Made by a program: the position numbers and the translations under genes | The notes under the pieces: generated by a model | What the model was told of the DNA's origin: nothing | Database searches by the model: none | What the model saw: the letters and a program-made list of their open reading frames with translations, nothing else | Shown here: in pieces, positions 1-11,300 of the stretch | Layout: each line of letters starts with the position of its first letter | Numbering within the stretch: position 1 is the first letter of the stretch | NCBI GenBank assembly: GCA_033439265.1 | Contig: JAVTVX010000010.1 | Coordinates: 2,542,001-2,606,000 of the forward strand | Origin: Dillenia suffruticosa | Taxonomy: Eukaryota; Streptophyta; Magnoliopsida; Dilleniales; Dilleniaceae | Direction: 5' to 3' | DNA length: 64,000 nt

Positions 1-1390
1 AGAACATGGGAAAAAAGGTTTTTGCTTGTTTCCTCATAAGAAGGTGGGACCAGGGCATCATTACTATCATGTAGCTTTCCAACAACCAATATTGAAGTCA
101 TGATTTTTGCTAAGCCATGGTAGTCTCCTTCACAACATTATGTGACCCGGATGCTCATCTCTGAAAATGTTGAGATTTTGAGCTTTTTCTTAAAATAATG
201 TAGAATAGGATAGATTTTAAGCAAAAAAAGTTACTTGTTTATTTCTCAACATAAGTTTTTCATTCCAACTAATTTTTTTTTGCACCTATGAACTTCAAAT
301 TATATAGGAAATCACTATTCATTTAAAATACCAGGGGATGCATCCCAACTACAGAAGAACATCAAATGTTACTTTCTAAGAAACAGAATCCACATAATCA
401 GCAAAGTCACATCAAAAAATCCAGAAAAACACATTGCAAAGGATCATTAGGATGATCCAGAAGGGGAAAACAAACTATGAAGGGGCCTCACCTTCCCATG
501 CAAAATCTGGCGGATCCCCTCCCTAAAAACTTGGAAGTAAAATAGGGGAGATTACAAAAACCACAACTGATATTGATGCAATAATCAGGGGCTTGCCCTT
601 TTAATCTGAAACTTTATTCTCTAATTTATCATAGCCAAAGATAAGCCAAAAAGAAGGAAAGATTACATCTTAATCTATTTGAATCAAAAAACTTAAGAAT
701 GATGTCTTATAAAGCAAGCAAAAGCTCACCAGAACCAGCACTCTCCTTAAGAGTTATCATAAGTAAAATTATTTCTGTGTAGCCTCCGAATCAAAAAAGC
801 AACCTTGCAATATACCCTTCCATAACAAAAATGATCCTTGGTTCCGTCTCTTTGCCACAAAGGATCCCATGTACACGCATACTTATAAACAAACCCAACC
901 ATTTCCAAACAAAATGTGCTCCAAATCTAAAGATCAAACTCCAAGCTATACAAAATCTCAAAATATGGAGGAGTAATCGAGCTGCCAATAATGACCATAC
1001 AACACAAATGGCACATTTAATCTCAAACAATGTGAACCAGGAAACAGTCTGTAGGTTGTACTGAAGAAAACTTCATCATACCTTTTCAATCATCTTCAGA
1101 ACGTAGAACAGCAATCCCTAACACAATCTAGAGAACTTAAAATTTCTTACCTTCCCACACTGATAGATAGACAAAAACCTACATCCTACATCAAATCCCT
1201 AGGCGACCCAGCTATATTTACTAAAACCAGCTCCCTTCATAAATGTTCACCACAAGAAATCTCCAATAGTGGAAGAAGGTTCTATTAAAAGCAAGGACAG
1301 ACCTGAGACACATAGACCTCCCCTACTTACAGGCTGTTGAAACATCCGGTTATCTCAGCCAAAATAATAATAATAATAAAATAAATAAAT
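1..1390. other. No recognisable gene; AT-rich non-coding DNA
   Basis: Only short unrelated reading frames are present, the longest being a 79-codon minus-strand frame at 791-1030 with no motif I recognise. If the last exon of the TGD2-like gene lies left of the window, this stretch is part of its third intron. A short (TAA)n-like run sits near 1367-1392, just before the foldback-like element. Confidence 0.5.
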
Positions 1391-1398
1391 AAAGAATT

Positions 1399-3030
1399 GG
1401 GAAAATCACGTGGAACTTTGACCCCAATTTTCAGTCAAGTCCCAGGACTTCATTTCACATTGATCGAGTATTCGAAATTTGAAATCTGTATCAACAAGGT
1501 CCCTGAGTCAAAGGACACCAAGTTTCTTGGCAGTAATTGCTGATGTGGTTTCAAGGATCTAACATGGCATACGACAATCAGATCCATCCCATCCCATGTT
1601 CCATGTCATTTACCATGCCATCCCTCCTCCAAAACATTTCTCTTCCCATTCCACTTTCTCTCTCCATCACTGAGTGTACATAAGAGGATGCTCTGTTTCC
1701 TTTGCACGTCATTCCAAAGGGATATTTTGCCATCTTCGTCCAAAAAGAGCTCAAGAGATGCATAATCCCAATAAAGTAACTAGATCATCAAGCATTTGGG
1801 ATTCTATTCAGAGAAGCTAAAGAGGAATTTGGATTTTAACAAGAGGATATGCTCCAATAAAGTGTCCGTTTTTGGGAGGATTTTGAAGATTGTGCAGAAG
1901 AGAGTTATATTCTTCGTGAATGGTTTTGGGTTTATTGCAGGGAAGGAGATGTCTTCTTTGAAATGGAATTCTCGAGAAAATGAGTAAAGAGAGGGAGAAA
2001 TGAGACGAAAACGTTGGAAAGAAAATTAATAGATTTTATTATGAATTCTAGAGAGAAAGTTCGAGAAAGAGGGAGATCCGCACGTTAATTTCAAAAATTC
2101 CCCCCCCCCCCCCGCCCCCCAAAAAAAGAATTCTGTTTTGAGAATTTTTATGTTTTGTCTAATAATGTTCACATACTCAGATGTTGCCTTTGCCCTTCAT
2201 GGACCACAATGCCCTCATCCGCTACAGCATCAGCCACCCAATTATCTATGGTTCTGGCAAGTCTGTCACAGACGAAGAGTAACAGGATTTGTGTGAGATT
2301 GAGCTTGGACACAGCTAGAAACGTCATGGCTGTTGGAAAAGCTACATAGGTTGACACTAAAGCCGCCGGCAATAAGGTTGTTGTTGCTGACATGTACACT
2401 CAATGGTGGAGTGAGAGAGAGGCAGAGAGAGAATGTGGAATAGAGAAGTGTTTGGGAGGAGGCATGACGTGGTAAATGACATGAGATAATATCACAAAGA
2501 TGGCATCCATTGTCTGCAATAAATCTAATATCATTCACAAAGAAGACATCTCTATTTTCTTGCACAATTTTCAAAATCCTCTCAAAACAATCGCTTCACA
2601 TGGAATCTTGAGCACACCCTCTTGGTGAATCTCACAATAGAATCCCAAATACTGGATGACTTAGATACTCTGTTGGGATTATATATCTCTATAGCTCTTT
2701 TTGGATGCAGACGGCAAGAAATCCCTTTGGAATGATGCTGTTTGAAACAAAGGAAAAAGAACACACCCTCTTGTATACACTTAGTGGTAGAGAGAGAAAG
2801 CGGGATAGAGAGAGAAGTGTTTGGGAGGAAGGAAGGCATGGTAAATGACGTCACACATGAGAAGGGATGGGTCCCATGTGTCGTGCCATGTTAGATCCTC
2901 AAAGCCACATCTGCAATTTCAGTCCAAAAACCTAACATCTATCGATCCAAAGACCTTGTTGATACGGATTTCAAAGTTCAAGAATTCAATCATGTAAAAA
3001 TGAAGTCCAGGGACTTAATTGATTATCCCA
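1399..3030. mobile_element. Foldback-like non-autonomous DNA transposon with long inverted arms
   Basis: The left arm (about 1399-1990) matches the reverse complement of the right arm (about 2450-3030) over several hundred bases with many substitutions and small indels. Shared blocks include GTATCAACAAGGTC, GAGGATCTAACATGGCA, CATTCCAAAGGGAT, CAAAAAGAGCT and TTTGGGATTCTATT. The ends read GGGAAAATC on the left and GATTATCCCA on the right. The element is flanked by an exact 8-base direct repeat, AAAGAATT, at 1391-1398 and 3031-3038. An 8-base duplication is usual for hAT elements, while long arms are typical of foldback or some Mutator elements, so the superfamily is open. No transposase is visible. 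A further degenerate copy of the arm motif (about 2400-2480) lies near the centre. Confidence 0.75.
2101..2120. repeat. Poly-C tract
   Basis: A run of about 19 C interrupted by one G, followed by a short A run, inside the central part of the foldback-like element. Such homopolymers are prone to slippage and to sequencing error. Confidence 0.7.
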
Positions 3031-3428
3031 AAAGAATTTGTTTCCCGGACCCCACAGAACCCTCTTCCAGATTTCCTTCATGTCTCTTGACCAGCAATGC
3101 GAGTATTTGCGAGGCGGGCGGATAGACTTGGTTGAAAATTTCAACTATCTATTTTAAACTGATGTTGGATATAGGCTAGTGGATTCTGCCAACTGGACTA
3201 TGATATTAAAAATGCACTATAGTGTGAAACCAGGAATCTCCTGTTCAAAATTTGCAAAAACTTTCCTTAGATTGCATAGTGAGGAACATTTTTAGAACAT
3301 CAGGAAAGCCAAATCTCATCCATGAAAAAGCCTTTGAAAAAAAAAAAAAAAAACTAATCTTAATGTCCTTCCCCATTATGAAGCATTAGAGTCTTGATTG
3401 TTTACTCCTCAAAAGGCCTGCCTAACTA

Positions 3429-3446
3429 TTTAGCCATCTCAACCCT
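3429..3446 (+). repeat. Target-site duplication of SINE, left copy
   Basis: The 18 bases TTTAGCCATCTCAACCCT are repeated without a mismatch at 3695-3712, on the other side of the SINE body. Confidence 0.9.
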
Positions 3447-3522
<76 letters not shown>

Positions 3523-3694
3523 CCTGATTCTTAATCCCAAATTTTGAGGTCTACAATAGGAGAGAGAAAGGGAATGCCCCCACTGATTTCCTATATTTGT
3601 CTCTCATTTTGGTTTTGACAAGGGATTTTATGCTGATTGTCAACATACAACAACCCTCCTCTTTTACCCGGGCTTGGGACCGGCCATGGCGGAG
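3447..3694 (-). mobile_element. SINE with (TTG)n tail, Au-like 3' end
   Basis: On the minus strand the element runs from a head with CCATGGCCGGTCCCAAGCCC to a tail region containing a TTTGGGATTAAG-like motif and a long (TTG)n run; on the plus strand the tail appears as (ACA)n at 3447-3522. A 3' end of this kind is typical of the widespread plant Au SINE family as I recall it. The 248-bp body is flanked by a perfect 18-base target-site duplication (3429-3446 and 3695-3712). The intact duplication suggests a fairly recent insertion. No protein is encoded, and movement would depend on a LINE. Confidence 0.8.
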
Positions 3695-3712
3695 TTTAGC
3701 CATCTCAACCCT
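3695..3712 (+). repeat. Target-site duplication of SINE, right copy
   Basis: Exact repeat of the 18 bases at 3429-3446; it fixes the right-hand (5') boundary of the SINE. Confidence 0.9.
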
Positions 3713-5688
3713 GGTAATATGTAATTCATAACATCAGGTAGCCATTTTCATTCCTCATGCCCTTTTTACCAGTGACAAAAATATGGGATTGAGCACACAG
3801 ACGCCTCCCTTCCGCCACTGCCATATAGCTCGAAAAATTAGCCCTCATCTCAAAATATTTTTGCCACTGCTATTCCCTTCCTGGGGAAGCTCTAGTTTTT
3901 AATGTCAATACATTACAAAAGAACTTCAGCAAAACTTATAGAAGAATATCTCCCCTTTGCATATCTTCCAAAAGCCCACCAACCTCCTTCTACCCAACTC
4001 AAGTATACCCTGTTTCAAAAATTATTAGAAGCAGACTATAGGAATCTACTTTTTCAATGCAAAGAGTGGGGGAAAATGAAGAAATATTGTTTGGCGCAAA
4101 CAAAGGAACCTGCCCTTTTTTTTTACCCTTCTAAAGTGTTTTCTACTTTTAGATCTATTTAAAACTATATTAATAGATAAGTTGATTCTGCTTTCCAATA
4201 AACTAAGGTCAGCTACAAATTCACTGCTCAGCATATTGCCAAATACCTCCTTATTCAACTTAAAGACCCTTCAACTTAGACATGGCGAGGGGGGGGGAGA
4301 GAGAGAGAGAGAGAGAGAGACCAAATAATTTCTCACATTCATCCCCATTCCATAGTTTCACCAACTCCAAACATGATAATCCGTGTATTTTCAATTCTGT
4401 TAAGGCTCGACCCTAATTACAGTGCCCACCTCTATTAAGAGTAGGCAATGGTTTGGATTAGGCCAGCTCTCCAAACAATTTGATCTAGAAACACACCACT
4501 TCTCTCCGCCACCCCCACCCCCAGGGTGCACAACCATAGACACCAACCCTCCACAAAAGTGTTCTTCCTAAACCATCACACATCCAGGATGCAGCAGGTT
4601 TGGATTAGGCCAGCTCTCCAAACAATTTGATTTAGAAACACACCACTTCTCTCCGCTACCCCCACCCCCAGGGTGCACAACCATAGACACCAACCCTCCA
4701 CAAAATTGTTCTTCCTAAACCATCGTACATCCAGGATACAGCAGGTGAAACACCAGAAAGTCTGGACCCTCCTTATGTCCAAACTCCAGCCACTTTAGCA
4801 TGATGGACACGGTGGAAGCAAAAAGAAGGCACTCCAAAGAGAAAAGCGGCAGACTCTCACCACAGCTAGCGTTCACATCCTAGCGCTATGTCTCTTGAGA
4901 TGTCAACTAAACAACCGAAGGATACTCACCACATCACAAATAAGACAAGAGGTCCTGAATGCAACTGCTCCTATGCTGAGACTTTAAAGGCCTCCAGTGG
5001 ACCTCAAAAGAAAGTTTTTGGACCTGGCCCCCAATGTTATTTACCAACTAAAATAGCCTTTCAAAGCAAGTTCACATATTTTAAGATTACACAAAATAGC
5101 ACTGACAATTTTGTATGTTTGCAGGTTAGGCAGGTGCAATGTTACAATTTGGTACATGCCCACGGCAAATCAACTGTAGCCACTCTCTTCTGATTCTGCA
5201 CAGTATTAGCCCCCCCAAGAAATCAGCAATTACTATCTCTTCTTACCTCATATTGTGGCTTTTGGTATTTGGCTCGAATACAACCCTTATTATAACTTAA
5301 TCCATATCTTCTTGTTTTACATTCTAATGAGAGATATCTAGTTTCCCAACATAAATCTTCAATCATATCTTTATTAATCAACTTTTTGAATGTGTTGTCT
5401 GCATCGTAATGAATAACAAGTCATAGGAGAATGTAATCTTTTCAGAGAATCTGTTGCAAGAATTTCAAATCTTAGGAATCGAAAACTTTCTTACCAAGAA
5501 AGCACTAATAAAGGGAATAAGGGTATGATTGAATACAGATGTTAATCTGACAAAATTTCAAAAAATAGGATGTGATACAACATGAAACAGTATACTTAAT
5601 CTCTACAGCTAATAGCATTTTATTTTCTCATTGTAAAGATATTAAACCTAGTAAATATTTCACCAAATCAACTTGACTTATAAGTTTT
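3713..5688. other. Non-coding stretch with local repeats
   Basis: No gene is recognisable. Reading frames at 3902-4162 and 4888-5193 are short and lack motifs or codon-like structure. The stretch contains a (GA)n run near 4298-4320 and the 147-bp tandem duplication at 4452-4745. Confidence 0.5.
4452..4745. repeat. Tandem duplication, 2 x 147 bp
   Basis: Copy 1 (4452-4598) and copy 2 (4599-4745) are in direct contact and differ at only about half a dozen positions. Both start TTTGGATTAGGCCAGCTCTC and end with a CATCCAGGAT block. The period is a multiple of three, so a minus-strand open frame at 4576-4782 crosses the junction; I see no evidence that it is translated. Confidence 0.9.
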
Positions 5689-7931
5689 AGGGCTAACTAC
5701 AAAAAGGCCCCTTCATCAGCCCCCGGTTTAAATTTTGACAAAGTGTCTCCATGGTAACGTCTATGAGCACACAACAACAACAACAATAACAACTTGGGCC
5801 TTTTATCCCAAATTTTGGGGTTGGTCATTCGAGAGACAAATTTCAAGAAGATTAAAAAAAAAAAATTAAAAATACAAGATTATTGATTTAATTTGTACGG
5901 ATTCACCTACATCACCCATTTCTATTTAAGACCATATTCTCAACTGAACTCATAGCTATCATATCTTTACGTATAAGCTGCATCTAAGTTTTCAACAGTT
6001 TATCTCGACATTTTACCAAATCTTCTATATTTAAGTTTTGGTTCTCCTAATCAGTGCGTCTTAGGGTTTTCGTTGCACATGCCTATGTGAGCACCCCCCA
6101 AAAAAAAACCCTTACCCATTAGCAGCCAAACAATAATTAAATACAAATTGACAAATGTCTTTTTCATTGTTGTTTAACTTCTCCTCTTCCCTCAATCTTC
6201 CTCCTCTTGTTCCCTCTCTTTCCTTCTCTTCTTCATAAGTTTGAATTTGTGTGCATTAGTACACAATCCTTTACTCCCCCCCTAATTACTCCTCCCCCTC
6301 TACACAGCATTTTGTGCAAACCATCTGGTTTCATCATTATAATCAGCAGATTCTGAGGAAAATTTAATCTCGAACCCCCAATTTGACCTAAGTCTAGTCT
6401 ACCCCAACTAGATCCCTAATTGTCCAGTCCATTTTGATTGCAAACAACAAATTTCAGCTTAACAACCCAGTAATGGATTTGATTTTCCAGACTCAGTTTC
6501 AATTTGATTCTAGGTGTTGGAACCGAAGAGAATCCCAATTGGTTTTGCTTCAGTTTATGTCATTGACGTCGGATGACTTAAGAGGAATTAGGATTTACAG
6601 CATGAAATTTAAACTATGGAAGGTGTTTCTCTTAAAGAGATTTCTAGGTTTACAGATGATAAATGAAAAAACCAGCAATTAAATTGAAAGAAAGAAAGTA
6701 ATAGATGAGAAGAAAGAAGATTGATTTACTATCATCACACTAATAGATTCTTAGGCATCACACCTAGGGCAAGAAAACATCACACCTTTTAGGGTTTAAG
6801 AAAACTCAAAGCAAAAATTCCAAGTCTTATCCTGCATAGCTCATAATAAGATTACAAGTCTTTAAAAAGAGAATTAGCCTCAAATAATAAAAACAATTAG
6901 TAGGCCAAAAATTTAGAAACTACCTAGTAATGACTACTATAATTAAATAGAAATAATTTGCTAAATAACTAGATACAAAAAAAAAACCAACTTAAATAAT
7001 AAATTTCTAAAAATAAAAGATTTATTACTTTTTAACATAAAATAAAGACTCAGAATGAGTTATTCAAGTTCCCAACTAAACTACTCATCATCTGACATCT
7101 GTCAAACCAAAGCTTGAGCTTTAGATCCACTCTTAGTAGGCTTTCCACCAAATTTTGAAGGTTGCTGCCAACATACTCCATCGGTTATGTTACCAAAAGT
7201 TATAGCAATAATGGTTCAACTCGAGAGGAAAAGGGGTTAGGTTTTATTGAAGATGAGAGCTTAGTAATCAATAAAGGCTGATTTTCTCTATGAGGAGTTT
7301 CATTTTGAACAACTACATCCATAGTCAGTAGATGACGAAATTTCAGACCTTATAATGAATTTTCCATTAAGAAATTGGTTAACTTTGATAAGAAACCCTA
7401 GTTTTTCTTACCTTTAATCTGGAACCATGATTTAAACTAGTTGAACTGAAATCCTTTATATTGTTTGCAACATGATATGGATAAAATTGAATAATGCACA
7501 AAACGCTATTTGATTTCTTCCGGATTCCAAAAAGTGCGGGAATAGAAATAAGTGTAACAGGGAATTGATTTTGGAGTTCTCATTATCTCTGAATTTACTG
7601 TGTTGCTCTATTTTGATTTTCCTTTTTTTTCCCCTTTGATTGAAGAATTTCAATTTTACAAATTTTTCCTCCATCAACCAGATCTGGACCAAAAGAAGAA
7701 TAACTGAAAGAGGAAGTAGAAGAGAGGGAGTAAAGAAGATGAATAATAAACAATTTAAAAAAAATTGCAAGTATCATTTTATTTTGATTTTTAACTTTTT
7801 AACAGCACTCGACAAGTAGGAGGCTTTTTGCTAATGGACTTTATAGTAGGGGTTACTTGGCCGAAATTTACACCATGAGGTGTTGGTTGCCAAACACGAA
7901 AATCACAAAGGGGGATTTCGCAATTTCCCCT
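5689..7931. mobile_element. Non-autonomous terminal-inverted-repeat DNA transposon
   Basis: The left end AGGGCTAACTACAAAAAGG pairs with the reverse complement of the right end, AGGGGAAATTGCGAAATCC. A second matching block further in (GGTTTAAATTTTGACAAAGT against GGTGTAAATTTCGGCCAAGT) shows that the inverted ends extend to about 100 bp. The 7 bases AAGTTTT occur immediately outside both ends (5682-5688 and 7932-7938). No transposase is readable inside; the short frames at 6434-6682 and 7456-7770 have no domain I recognise. A Mutator-like or hAT-like origin is possible. The left inverted repeat is interrupted by a SINE. Confidence 0.6.
5771..6082 (-). mobile_element. SINE nested in the left end of the TIR element
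   Basis: A (CAA)n-like stretch followed by a TTTATCCCAAATTTTGGGG motif marks an Au-like SINE 3' end on the minus strand. The flanks CTATGAGCAC (5761-5770) and CTATGTGAGCAC (6083-6094) look like an imperfect target duplication with a 2-base indel. Removing the insert rejoins the left inverted repeat to sequence like CCATTAGCA, which also appears in the right inverted repeat; this supports a later insertion into the DNA transposon. The 5' part differs from the SINE at 3447, so family membership is uncertain. Confidence 0.55.
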
Positions 7932-7938
7932 AAGTTTT

Positions 7939-8313
7939 ATCTATCCTTTTGTGATACTCAAGGGATGATGATAAGCAAGCAATTTTTTAGCGTGTGATTG
8001 TTCATGCCTCCAAGCTTCTTATTCTCTGACACATGGAATACCTATATATAATGGAGCCCAAAATCACATAAAAGGGAATTCTGTGTGTGTTGACAAGGAT
8101 AGGCCCCATAAAAGGAGGTAACTTTGAAATATTGCAGATGAAAATCTGAAATTCTACTTTAAAAAGAGCACAAATGAACAAATTATTGAAAATCAAGAAT
8201 AGCAAAGATCTATTAAGGGCTTCAAGTCAAAATCGACTAAAGGTGTATTAATGGAACTAGATTCTTAACAATGCTCTAAGCAAAAACGTGAATAGAACGG
8301 TTGAAAATTGCAC
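7939..8313. other. Non-coding sequence left of the last identified TGD2-like exon
   Basis: I looked here for the final C-terminal exon of the TGD2-like gene (about 57 codons expected from known homologues) and saw nothing similar. It is probably intron 3 sequence. Confidence 0.5.
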
Positions 8314-11300
8314 CTCAAATCCTCATAAGCTTGTGTTAGGCTTTTAGTTAAACTTTCAACATCCTTTAACAGGCCACTATCACGAAGTTCGGCCAACATG
8401 GGTTGAACATCATCAGACATGGCTTTAATCTGAGATATCACTACATCAAAGACAAAAGAGCCTGCATGAGTATATGATTAGTGGTTTGAATAATCAAGCA
8501 TCCTGCCTCCTACAGGCTGAATAGACTGCATCATCATACCCTTCCAACTTCAACAAGGATTGATTGTACAGTTTAATCATTGTGAAAGATGCCAGATCAC
8601 AAAATATTGAGCAATTAACATAGATCAATTCACCACTACTCTAACAAAAGACAAGGGGAGTTTGGACAATTATCAGGTATTCCATTCACATGATACCCAT
8701 GCAGATGATCATGTCATGAACTTCCTCATCAGGGACATTTCAGTGAATGCAAATGAGCATATAATTATTTTCCCAAAGAAGTGAAATGCACACACACATT
8801 GTTCGCCATGCAATGCACAAAAGCAAGTGGTGGCAATACATCAATCAGGACAATTTCAGAAAAGTTAGGCAGGTGAATTAATCATATTTTGTATCTTTCA
8901 GTTGCACCACCTGAGAGCCTATGGTATTATCATTTTTCTTACTAAATCTTCGATTGAATTTGTCATCTTTTTATTAGTGCTTAACTCATTCAAGATTCTT
9001 TTCATTCCCTGATTAATGGAAAAATCTAGATGAACACAATTCCAAGGATGTAAGCTAAAGAAAATTCTATTAGGCAATGGAACCATGAAGACAGTAGGAT
9101 GAAAACATCTTCAAGTTGCCTAAGTAAACTCCATTATTTTCGCTAGCTATATCCAACAGGCCAATGGGTTTACCAGAATGAGGATAGCAGAAATAATTAA
9201 TGCACATTCCACAATCTAGTGAGATAGAAATAATTCTTATTCAAGGTCAAAATGCTCTCATTAACAATGTATACTGCTCATCCATCAGATGCCAAATGTT
9301 GAAAATGGTTGGATATGAATGTTAACTAGTTGCTGAAAAACACACTAGTTGTGGTAGCACTTCTGGAACAGATTGACATCAACAATTGATTTTCCATATA
9401 AATTACTAAATCTACAAGACTACAGATTTTATATATTTGTATTATTATATATATTTTGGGACAGGGCCAACTGGCCAAGTATCTGTCTTTCAGATGGAAA
9501 GGGACCTAGATCAGCTGATATCCCTACCCCTATACTTCTAGCAATAAAAATATAGCATAGAGGAATAAAAAATTAGAAGAGTGAAGAGTAAAGAAATGTC
9601 CTAGATATCCAATCAAAAGAGATGTCCTATATGAAGAACTGAAGTACTAGACATAACTTGTTTTAGGTAAAACTATCAAAAATCTCATAGAAATTTTCAA
9701 TCCTGAAATGCAAAGGGAGGAGATAAATGGAGCCAAATCTTATCTCATACAACATCTTAACCATTAGACTGAGATATAAATAGAATTATCTTATCTACTC
9801 ACAATCTTGCTAAAGTAAATATCAGAGAAAACAAATCTTTAAATTCTTTGTTATGCCTTGTAAGCTGAGCAACCATGGACTTCGGCTCTTAGAGATTCAT
9901 GCATGCAGAAGCTAAAAATTAAAAAAGAAAATGGAATAGAATAAAAAAACAATAACAAGATATCTCAACCCTCCTGCATATTTACTCTCTATGTCTGATC
10001 CAAAGCATTAAACAGCAAACATAAAATGCAGGGTAATGTGTTAACTCATAAGGTTAGTATAACACAGATCATTTTTCCATTATGTTCGTTCTGAGGAATG
10101 GGATAAAGGTAACATGACCAATACCCAGATAGAAGGTCTCCCACAAGTTCTCTCAGAACAAAAGGAAATACAAGAGAGAGAGAGAGAGAGAGAGAGAGTC
10201 TACAAGCAAGATTAGACCAGTAACTTGAAATAAACAAGAGATGGCTACTCTACTTCTGCCTATATACACTCTTCTTTCTCAGACTATAATTCTCTTTTTC
10301 CCCCAGCAATTCACTTGAACGCCTCAATTCAAATCCTATAAAGATCAAAATTTCAAGGGCTTGCACTTGCTAAGTCAAACAACAATTCTTACAGGGTAAC
10401 AACAGAGATGCCATGCTTCACATCATAAATCGAATTGCACCAATTCATAATTTGTATGCTATATTGATGAAAAAAATACTGATCAAAGAAGGCAAGAGAA
10501 GGGTCCCATGTAATTGCCTATAAGCCAAGAAGTCAAAAAATCCATCAGTGAATTCAAATTCAAATCCCACTGATCTATATCCCCCCTCCCCCCCCCCAAA
10601 AAAAAGAGATAGAGTTTTGAAAAACCTATGGACAATGGGATTGGTGCCCCTGCCCGCTCCATTAAAAAGCACACTATTATTGCGTTGATTCCAAAGAAGC
10701 AAAAGATTTTATCTGGAGAAGAGATACAAATTCAAAACCCACTTAAACCTTAGAGAAGAGAAGAAACCCATAAACCAACCCAGCCTGGTAGCAATGCAAG
10801 GGCATTGTAGACTTCTTGTTCTTGCTACGCTACAGATGATGTTTCTTTTCCCTACTTCTTCAAACTCAGGGCTATTTTTGAACCATTCTTTTCTGACTTC
10901 ACTTCTTGGCAACTTTATCTCTATAAGCAATCCCACATAGGTGATAGGCTAGGATCTAAACTACAAACTAAGGAAATGAGAATGCAATAACCATACAACC
11001 TAATGCCCTCACCTTTGGCAGGGTTGAGATAAAACCTTACAAATCCACTTCACAAAGTATGATATTGTCCCATTCACAAAAGACAAAAAATTTAAATCTC
11101 CTTGGCTGTCCCTTGCCATCAAGGTAGTAAATGATGTAGGACAGCCTAGGAGAAAGCAGACTACTAGGTTTTGTGGTGGGATTAGAGATTAAATATTAGG
11201 GATTATTGTTTTAGATGTCTAGAGGAGGGAATTACAGTTCAATGAGTGATGGTAGGGCTATTGGTTGTGAAAAAAATTAGAATAGAAGAAGAAAATTGAA

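Noticed and set aside
3447-3522. CRISPR-like regular repeat
   Set aside because: It is a plain (CAA)n run forming the tail of a SINE, with no spacers.
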